Source: Vibrio hyugaensis | GTDB lineage: Bacteria > Pseudomonadota > Gammaproteobacteria > Enterobacterales > Vibrionaceae | Length of the DNA: 64,000 nt | Direction of reading: 5' to 3' | Assembly: GCF_002906655.1 (NCBI RefSeq) | Contig: NZ_CP025794.1 | Span: 3,286,001 to 3,350,000, forward strand | Shown here: positions 55,364-61,364 of the stretch, piece by piece | How positions within the stretch are numbered: position 1 is the stretch's first letter | Layout: each line of letters opens with the position of its first letter | Notes under the pieces: generated by a model | The model's database searches: none | What the model was told of the DNA's origin: nothing | The model's input: the letters and a program-made list of their open reading frames with translations, nothing else | Position numbers and translations under genes: made by a program

Positions 55364-56727
55364 ATTGCGAGTTCGTAGCCTTCAAGGATGGTTTGTAGTT
55401 TAAACCATCCTTCCCAAAGCACCTTTATTGAAGCTCTACCCGTCCTCTTGGTATCTTTCCAACCGCCTAATTTAGCGAGATTTTTGTACGCCCAGCTCAT
55501 ATCGGGCACTTCTTTAGGTAATGTCTTACTTTCTAGTTTCAACCACAGTAGCTTCCAAGCTTTTTTGCCCAATACCTTTTCACAACTTTCTTTCGTTAGC
55601 TCATCAACTTCTTTAATGAAGCGTAACGCCAATAAACGCGTAGCAACAAAGGCATAGATGACACTTAATCTCTCTAAGTTATCTTTACTTTGTAGCCTGA
55701 GTGACTCCACATCTGTCCCTTCACTTTTCCAGACTTTATGGAAATCTTCAATCAGCCATCGGCGCTCGTAATAACCGATAATTCTCATAGCGTCTTCAAC
55801 GTTGTTTATTGGCTCCGACGTCAAGAGGTGCCATGCTAACTTGTCTTTTGATGTCCCTTGCTCAAGGCAACCAACATAATAAACAGGTATGCCTGCGTGC
55901 TCTTTTTTGTTTGCCGGAGCCTTTAATGTCACCTGACCATATTTAACATCAAGCTTTACATCTCTCGCTTTTCTCCCTCCTTTTTGGGGGATGGTAAGCT
56001 CTTTTGTCTCGACGCTTGGTAACGCTTGCGCATAGTCGTAAAGCTTTTGATGATGAGCTTCTAGGCAGCGACTTTGCATTGAGCGAACGACAAAGCGCTG
56101 CTGATGTTGACGTTTATAAGTCAAGTATTCGAATAGGTCAGCTTCTCGGTCACAGACCGAGATAACATCTAACATTTTATCCCCTAGGCGTTCAACGACA
56201 CGGCGAGAAGCTTGCTCCCATTTGTAACTCTCTTTCTCCTTATAAGGACGAGTCGCGTGTTGGTGCTTTTGCCCACGCTTAGTAATATCTCGGCTCCATC
56301 GTTGTTGCTCTATAAGCCCAACAATGGTCTGACTTTGTGGAGCGAAAAGTAGAGTTGAATGTACGTGGAGCGCTCGGGTTCTGTCACCTTGATTCGTGTG
56401 CCCGAGCTCCTCTTTTATACTTCGATGCGGGAAACTAAGCGTTGTTGTATCTTCAATCGCGAGTAACTCCTCATGCTCGTTAGCTCGAGATACAGTTGAT
56501 TGAAAACCTGCTTCAGCGATGTCTTTTGCATCAATGTTTTCATTGCGGATAAAGCGATATGCACCTTCCATATCAGCGGGAGAAAAAGGAAGTTTAGCCA
56601 CGGAAACTCCTGGTTGATTAGCAATGGAAGTCGCTAAACTGATAAGGCGTTGTGTTCTTCGAGGGTCTTTAAGTTGTGCTTGTCCAAATTGTTCTTGTGC
56701 CCAAAGCTTAGCGTCTGAATGTGTCAT
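55348..56727 (-). CDS. tnp: IS4-family transposase, Tn5/IS50 group
   Basis: 459 residues (476 in Tn5). The DDE residues sit in LLAIEDTTTLSF, ISVCDREADLFEY and the Y(2)R(3)E(6)K signature, intact as YYERRWLIEDFHKVWK. DPRRTQRL near residue 21 and EGAYRFIR near 54 match the Tn5 DNA-binding region. No frameshift or stop interrupts it, so it looks functional. Met53, right before EGAYRFIR, is where Tn5 starts its inhibitor protein. No good Shine-Dalgarno precedes ATG 56727, consistent with low expression. Confidence 0.95.
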   Translation of the reverse strand: MTHSDAKLWAQEQFGQAQLKDPRRTQRLISLATSIANQPGVSVAKLPFSPADMEGAYRFIRNENIDAKDIAEAGFQSTVSRANEHEELLAIEDTTTLSFPHRSIKEELGHTNQGDRTRALHVHSTLLFAPQSQTIVGLIEQQRWSRDITKRGQKHQHATRPYKEKESYKWEQASRRVVERLGDKMLDVISVCDREADLFEYLTYKRQHQQRFVVRSMQSRCLEAHHQKLYDYAQALPSVETKELTIPQKGGRKARDVKLDVKYGQVTLKAPANKKEHAGIPVYYVGCLEQGTSKDKLAWHLLTSEPINNVEDAMRIIGYYERRWLIEDFHKVWKSEGTDVESLRLQSKDNLERLSVIYAFVATRLLALRFIKEVDELTKESCEKVLGKKAWKLLWLKLESKTLPKEVPDMSWAYKNLAKLGGWKDTKRTGRASIKVLWEGWFKLQTILEGYELAMSLDH

Positions 56728-56753
56728 CTTAGTGTTTCAGTAAGGATTACTAA

Positions 56754-56766
56754 GTGATCAGATCAC
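56754..56766 (-). promoter_or_regulatory. GATC-containing palindrome in the transposase promoter region
   Basis: GTGATC-A-GATCAC, a perfect 13-bp palindrome 27 bp before the transposase ATG, with GATC at 56756-56759 and 56761-56764. IS50 has a GATCTGATC at the same place, where Dam methylation limits transposase expression. Confidence 0.6.
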
Positions 56767-56784
56767 ACACACGTGAAAGAGTTC

Positions 56785-56820
56785 AAAAAAAAAATCCCCA
56801 AGCTACAAGCTTGGGGATTT
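56785..56820 (-). terminator. Terminator inside the outside end of the element
   Basis: Perfect 12-bp stem AAATCCCCAAGC (56792-56803) / GCTTGGGGATTT (56809-56820), TACAA loop; on the minus strand followed by ten T. It would stop pykA readthrough before the transposase. Confidence 0.9.
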
Positions 56821-56842
56821 GTGTATAAGAGACAGCCGAGCT

Positions 56843-56851
56843 GGAGCCTTT
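56843..56851. repeat. Right half of the split hairpin
   Basis: GGAGCCTTT at 56843-56851, 21 bp after the pykA stop, pairs exactly with 55314-55322 beyond the element. Together they likely formed the pykA/patatin terminator before insertion. Confidence 0.6.
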
Positions 56852-56872
56852 GTCATGTATTCGAGTCAAATG

Positions 56873-58315
56873 CTACGCAGATAGGATTCGCATACAGTTC
56901 GTTGAACCAACCACATCCATGACATCACCTTGAGTGAAGATCACGAGATCCCCTTCATCGAGCAATCCTTGTTCTTTAAGCGTTACAATTGCCGCATGAG
57001 CGGTCGTCAATCCAGCGCCACCCTTAGAATCAAAGAACACTGGTGTTACACCACGGTATAGTGCAGCACGGTTCAATGTGGACTCGTTACGAGAGAGTGC
57101 GAAAATCGGTAGACCAGAACTCAAACGTGACATCATCAATGCTGTGCGGCCTGATTCTGTTAATGAAATCATCGCTTTTACGCCTTCCATATGATTGGCA
57201 GCATACATGGTCGACATTGCAATGGTCTCTTCTGCGGTCGCAAACGTGCGGTCCAATCGGTAAGTCGAGAGGCTTGCTTCTGACATTTTTTCTGCGCCCA
57301 TACAGACTTCTGCCATGGATTTAACGGTTTCTACTGGGTATAAACCCGCAGCTGTTTCACCTGAAAGCATCACGGCGTCTGTACCATCAAGCACGGCGTT
57401 GGCAACGTCCATCACTTCTGCACGAGTTGGCATCGGTGCGGCCATCATAGATTCCATCATTTGGGTTGCAGTGATAACAATGCGGTTTAAGCTACGCGCA
57501 CGGCGGATCAGCTTTTTCTGTACGCCGATAAGCTCTGGATCGCCAATTTCTACCCCTAAGTCACCACGAGCCACCATCACCACATCGGAAGCGAGGATGA
57601 TGTCATCAATTGATTCATTGTTCGCTACCGTCTCTGCTCGCTCGACTTTAGCGACAAGCTTCGCTTCTAAGCCAGCGTCACGCGCTAAACGACGTGCGTA
57701 GTTCATGTCTTCCCCGTTGCGAGGGAATGAGATGGCTAAGTAATCCACTTTGATTTCTGCTGCGGTTAGGATGTCGGCCTTATCTTTTTCTGTTAGAGCA
57801 TCCGCAGAAAGACCGCCACCTTTTTTGTTGATGCCTTTGTTGTTGGACAATGGACCACCAACAGTGACTCGGGTGTGAACTTTATTTCCTTCAACGCTGG
57901 TAACTTGGAGCTGCACTCGGCCATCATCGAGTAACAGGATGTCGTTGGTTGAGACGTCCTGTGGAAGTTCTTTGTAATCTAAGCCAACCGATTCTTGGTT
58001 GCCTTCGCCTTTAGGTAAGTCACTATCTAAAGTGAACTTGTCTCCGACACTGAGGATGATCTTACCATCTTGGAAAGTTGAGACTCGTATTTTAGGACCT
58101 TGTAAATCGCCGAGAATAGCAACTTGTCGACCCAGTTTAGCCGCAATCGCACGGACTTTATTGGCTCGTTGAATATGGTCTTCGCTCGTACCGTGGGAAA
58201 AGTTCATACGTACGACGTTTGCGCCAGCTTTGATGATTTCTTCAAGGACATTGTCTTTGTCGGTTGAAGGGCCTAGCGTTGTGACGATTTTTGTTCTTCT
58301 CAATATAGAAGTCAT
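56873..58315 (-). CDS. pykA: Pyruvate kinase II
   Basis: Converts phosphoenolpyruvate and ADP to pyruvate and ATP. 480 residues, the PykA length and type: [19 protein letters not shown] at the start, [22 protein letters not shown], and [12 protein letters not shown] plus the signature VAKVERAE. The C-terminal regulatory domain ends [12 protein letters not shown] 58315 has GGAGAA 4-5 nt upstream; the frame is open to 58393 but not conserved. Its natural terminator seems split by the insertion sequence. Divergent from mlc. Confidence 0.97.
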   Translation of the reverse strand: MTSILRRTKIVTTLGPSTDKDNVLEEIIKAGANVVRMNFSHGTSEDHIQRANKVRAIAAKLGRQVAILGDLQGPKIRVSTFQDGKIILSVGDKFTLDSDLPKGEGNQESVGLDYKELPQDVSTNDILLLDDGRVQLQVTSVEGNKVHTRVTVGGPLSNNKGINKKGGGLSADALTEKDKADILTAAEIKVDYLAISFPRNGEDMNYARRLARDAGLEAKLVAKVERAETVANNESIDDIILASDVVMVARGDLGVEIGDPELIGVQKKLIRRARSLNRIVITATQMMESMMAAPMPTRAEVMDVANAVLDGTDAVMLSGETAAGLYPVETVKSMAEVCMGAEKMSEASLSTYRLDRTFATAEETIAMSTMYAANHMEGVKAMISLTESGRTALMMSRLSSGLPIFALSRNESTLNRAALYRGVTPVFFDSKGGAGLTTAHAAIVTLKEQGLLDEGDLVIFTQGDVMDVVGSTNCMRILSA

Positions 58316-58634
58316 AGATTCTCCGAAGAATGCAGGTGTAGGACGAGATAACTGGAATTCTATTCTCGCTAAGTATATGCACACTATGTACATATTGTTC
58401 GTATTTAGGTCAAAGTGCTGAAAAAACGCTGAGTCTCAGGCTTTGCTTCCTAATTTGATGAATAAAATAAGTCAATTTTCAAACAATTTAACAGGAGTAG
58501 ATTTCTCGTTATTTGATTGAATACACAAACAAACATGTTTATACGTGATGCTTGTCACGGGGATTTATCAATTCACTTCACAATTACTTCGCAAAGTAAA
58601 AAAATTATCCCGTTATAGAATTTCGGAGTGCAAG
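58316..58634. other. Divergent pykA/mlc region
   Basis: 319 bases without a gene. The visible signal is the CRP-like palindrome at 58544-58559. Promoters for both genes must be here; I cannot set them precisely. Confidence 0.5.
58544..58559. promoter_or_regulatory. CRP-like site upstream of mlc
   Basis: CGTGA-TGCTTG-TCACG, a symmetric match to the TGTGA-N6-TCACA pattern with both GTGA and TCAC cores intact. Its centre is 83 bp before the mlc ATG. In E. coli mlc is CRP-controlled. Confidence 0.5.
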
Positions 58635-59852
58635 ATGTACATGGCTCAACCGGGCCATATTGATCATATCAAACAGGTCAATGCTGGTCGTGTATACAAA
58701 CTAATTGACCTGAAGGGTCCAATTTCTCGAATCGATTTATCCAAGAAAAGTGAGCTCGCACCTGCGAGTATCACTAAGATCACCCGAGAGTTGATTGAAG
58801 CACATCTGATTCATGAAACTACCGTGCAAGAGGCGACCAGTCGTGGCCGTCCAGCGGTAGGTTTGCAAGTCAATAATGAAGGCTGGCAATTCTTATCGAT
58901 GCGTTTAGGGCGAGGGTATTTGACCATTGCTTTGCATGAACTTGGTGGGGATGTGCTTATCGATACCAAAATCGATATCCATGAACGCGACCAAGACGAT
59001 GTACTTGAACGCTTACTCTATGAAATTGATGAATTCTTCCAAACCTACGCCGATCAACTTGATCGTGTGACTAGTATTGCTATCACGTTGCCTGGTCTGG
59101 TGAACTCAGAGCAGGGTATTGTGCTGCAAATGCCGCATTACAATGTTGAGAACCTTGCTCTAGGGCCTGAGATCTACAAAGCAACAGGTTTACCAGTGTT
59201 TATTGCCAACGATACACGTGCGTGGGCATTGGCTGAGAAGCTGTTTGGTCACTCACAAGAGAACGATAACTCGGTTCTGATTTCGATTCACCACGGCTTG
59301 GGGGCCGGTATCATCTTAGATGGGCGTGTCCTACAAGGCCGTCATGGTAACATTGGTGAACTTGGCCATATTCAAATTGACCCGAATGGTAAGCGTTGTC
59401 ACTGTGGTAACATTGGCTGCTTAGAGACCGTTGCGAGTTCACAAGCTATTCGTGAAGAAGTGGTGACTCGTATTGCTGATGGCGAACCCTCGATTCTTGC
59501 TGATCAGGAAGAAATGAGCATCGAAAGTATTTGTGAGGCGGCGGCAAATGGCGATCCTTTGGCTGTCGATGTTATCGAGAAGCTTGGTCGTTACTTGGGA
59601 TCTGCAATTGCTATTGTGATCAACTTGTTTAACCCAGAGAAGATTTTGATTGGTGGGGTAATCAACCAAGCGAAAGAGGTGCTTTATCCTGCCGTTCGCC
59701 GCTGCATTGAAGAGCAGAGTTTACCGGTCTACCACCAAGATCTTGAGCTGGTGGAATCTCGTTTCTACAAACAAGCGACCATGCCGGGTGCCGCGCTTAT
59801 CAAACAAGCTTTGTATGATGGTCAGTTACTGATGAAGGTAATTGAAGGCTAA
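58635..59852 (+). CDS. mlc: Global glucose-uptake repressor Mlc (ROK family)
   Basis: DNA-binding repressor of ptsG and related genes; in E. coli it is released when unphosphorylated PtsG binds it. 405 residues. The N-terminal helix-turn-helix (QPGHIDHIKQVNAGRVYKLI to LAPASITKITRELIEAHL) is very close to E. coli Mlc. The ROK part has the zinc motif GKRCHCGNIGCLE with His in GELGHIQID. ATG 58635 has GGAG (58625-58628) 6 nt upstream; an earlier in-frame ATG at 58545 lies inside the CRP-like site and is rejected. Confidence 0.93.
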   Translation: MYMAQPGHIDHIKQVNAGRVYKLIDLKGPISRIDLSKKSELAPASITKITRELIEAHLIHETTVQEATSRGRPAVGLQVNNEGWQFLSMRLGRGYLTIALHELGGDVLIDTKIDIHERDQDDVLERLLYEIDEFFQTYADQLDRVTSIAITLPGLVNSEQGIVLQMPHYNVENLALGPEIYKATGLPVFIANDTRAWALAEKLFGHSQENDNSVLISIHHGLGAGIILDGRVLQGRHGNIGELGHIQIDPNGKRCHCGNIGCLETVASSQAIREEVVTRIADGEPSILADQEEMSIESICEAAANGDPLAVDVIEKLGRYLGSAIAIVINLFNPEKILIGGVINQAKEVLYPAVRRCIEEQSLPVYHQDLELVESRFYKQATMPGAALIKQALYDGQLLMKVIEG

Positions 59853-59879
59853 TTTCCCGCATTGTTGTGGTGTAGTTTT

Positions 59880-59911
59880 AAAGGGTGAGCTCTAAGAGTT
59901 CACCCTTTTTT
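59880..59911 (+). terminator. Terminator of mlc
   Basis: AAAGGGTGA (59880-59888) / TCACCCTTT (59900-59908) with inner CTCT/AGAG pairing and T6. Confidence 0.92.
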
Positions 59912-60066
59912 GATCGCCAATCTGAGCTTTGCTTCATTGCTATATCAATAGCATTAATGTAATTTCCCTAAGTAATGTAAAACACTCATACAAAAGTTTT
60001 ACTTTGTTGTTTCAGCACGGTTTTCTTTAAAGAGTGAAGGATAGTTATTCAGAGTTAGGTAGTGGT

Positions 60067-61008
60067 ATGTCCGGAGTGTTAAATACAGTGGATCAGCGTA
60101 CGAATCTAGTGGGTGAGAACCGACTGGAGCTTTTGCTGTTCACATTAAATAGTCGCCAGTTATTTGCGATCAACGTTTTCAAAGTGAAAGAGGTGATCAA
60201 ACTGCCGCCACTGACCAAGCTACCTGGTTCACACTACAATATTCGTGGTGTCGCTTCTCTCCGTGGTGAAGCAGTACCTGTGATTGATTTGCGTGGTTCA
60301 ATTGGCTTTCCCCCTTTGCGTGGTGAAGCGGAAGAAGAAAACCTGATCATCACGGAATATAACCGCTCAGTTCAAGGCTTCCTTGTTGGGCCTGTACGAA
60401 ACATCATCAATACAGCTTGGACCGAAATTCAGCCTCCACCTTCCACATCTGGCCGCTCTAACTACCTCACGGCAATTACCCAAGTGAAAGAAGGGGATAG
60501 CTCTCAAATCGTCGAAATCATCGATGTAGAAAAGGTGTTAGCGGAAATCATCCATTACGATGTCACGATTTCTGAAGGCGTGTTAGACCACGAACTTGCT
60601 CAAGCTATGATTGGTCGTAATGTGCTGATTGTGGATGACTCCTCAACAGCTCGTAACCAAGTACGTGATACCTTGTCTCAATTAGGTTTGAATATTATTG
60701 AGTGCCGAGATGGCCTTGAAGCATTGACGGTATTAAAACGTTGGTGTGACGAAGGTAAAGATGTCGCGAACGAGTTACTGATGATGATTACTGATGCTGA
60801 AATGCCGGAAATGGATGGCTATCGACTGACGCATGAAGTCCGTAGTGATCCGAGAATGTCCAAACTGTTCATCACGCTAAATACTTCTTTAAGTGGGAGT
60901 TTTAATGAAGCCATGGTGCAAAAGGTGGGCTGTGACCGCTTTATATCTAAGTTTCAACCAGATCTTCTTGTTGAAGTCGCACAAGAACGTTTGCGTCAGG
61001 TGGTTTAG
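60067..61008 (+). CDS. cheV: Chemotaxis coupling protein CheV
   Basis: Links chemoreceptors to CheA, with a built-in receiver. 313 residues. The N-terminal CheW domain (about 15-165) contains NRLELLLFTL and LRGEAVPVIDLRG. The C-terminal receiver (about 185-310) has acidic pocket DD in LIVDDSSTAR, phospho-acceptor Asp in MITDAEMPEMDG, and a Lys in FISKFQPD. ATG 60067 with AGGTAG upstream gives the family start MSGVLNTVDQRTNLVG; GTG 60034 is possible but less likely. No sigma-28 site is evident. Confidence 0.94.
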   Translation: MSGVLNTVDQRTNLVGENRLELLLFTLNSRQLFAINVFKVKEVIKLPPLTKLPGSHYNIRGVASLRGEAVPVIDLRGSIGFPPLRGEAEEENLIITEYNRSVQGFLVGPVRNIINTAWTEIQPPPSTSGRSNYLTAITQVKEGDSSQIVEIIDVEKVLAEIIHYDVTISEGVLDHELAQAMIGRNVLIVDDSSTARNQVRDTLSQLGLNIIECRDGLEALTVLKRWCDEGKDVANELLMMITDAEMPEMDGYRLTHEVRSDPRMSKLFITLNTSLSGSFNEAMVQKVGCDRFISKFQPDLLVEVAQERLRQVV

Positions 61009-61073
61009 GTTATCCAAGGTATAATTATCTTGTTACAAACTCATTCATAAGTTTTGATGATGTCTGCTTCATG

Positions 61074-61084
61074 AGTTGCTATAC
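61074..61084 (+). promoter_or_regulatory. Extended -10 promoter candidate before the small ORF
   Basis: TTGC-TATACT with the TG-N element before the -10 hexamer (61079-61084 approx.). No matched -35 at normal distance. It would give a transcript covering 61184-61279. Confidence 0.35.
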
Positions 61085-61183
61085 TTTAATGACATATTTT
61101 TTACAGTGAAATATGTCAGGTATATCACGTTACTTTTCACCTACGAGTCAACTCGACTCATTAGTATAGGGTACTTCCTTTTA

Positions 61184-61279
61184 ATGATATGGCTAACATC
61201 TAAAGTTATTATGACTTTATCCTTGTTACTGTATAGGGAATACAAGAAAAAACGTACGGAAGCGGAAGCTGATGACTAA
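61184..61279 (+). CDS. Possible small membrane protein between cheV and dnaE2
   Basis: 31 residues from ATG 61184: MIWLTSKVIMTLSLLLYREY then a charged tail KKKRTEAEADD. One hydrophobic helix plus basic-acidic tail is a common small membrane protein layout. The stop is 15 bp before a clean terminator, and a candidate promoter lies about 100 bp upstream, which together suggest a real transcript. The frame is open further upstream to 61076 (TTG), giving up to 67 residues. The ribosome site is weak. Could be an untranslated RNA instead. Confidence 0.4.
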   Translation: MIWLTSKVIMTLSLLLYREYKKKRTEAEADD

Positions 61280-61294
61280 TTTCAGCGGAATTGA

Positions 61295-61317
61295 AAAGGG
61301 AGGGTCGACCTCCCTTT
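61295..61317. terminator. Bidirectional terminator between the small ORF and dnaE2
   Basis: Perfect 9-bp stem AAAGGGAGG (61295-61303) / CCTCCCTTT (61309-61317), GTCGA loop, with ATTTTATT on the plus side and TTTTC on the minus side. Confidence 0.85.
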
Positions 61318-61364
61318 ATTTTATTCAGTTTACCCTGTGTCAATCTGTCTCTATTCTCATTTTT

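Larger units (their letters stand above)
55329..56835 (-). mobile_element. IS50/Tn5-like insertion sequence (IS4 family), complete
   Basis: 1507 bp. The left end reads CTGTCTCTTGATCACAAGT (55329-55347) and the right end, on the minus strand, CTGTCTCTTATACACAAAT (56835-56817). These resemble the inside and outside ends of IS50 as I remember them (CTGTCTCTTGATCAGATCT and CTGACTCTTATACACAAGT). As in IS50, the inside-type end overlaps the transposase stop and the outside-type end precedes the transposase. GATC pairs lie at the inside end and in the promoter region. The length is close to IS50 (1534 bp). The flanking 9 bp are not identical, so no target duplication is visible. Confidence 0.9.

Noticed and set aside
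55320..56844. Nine-base target duplication around the insertion sequence
   Set aside because: TCCGTTTGG on the left and CCGAGCTGG on the right agree at only a few positions; not a duplication.
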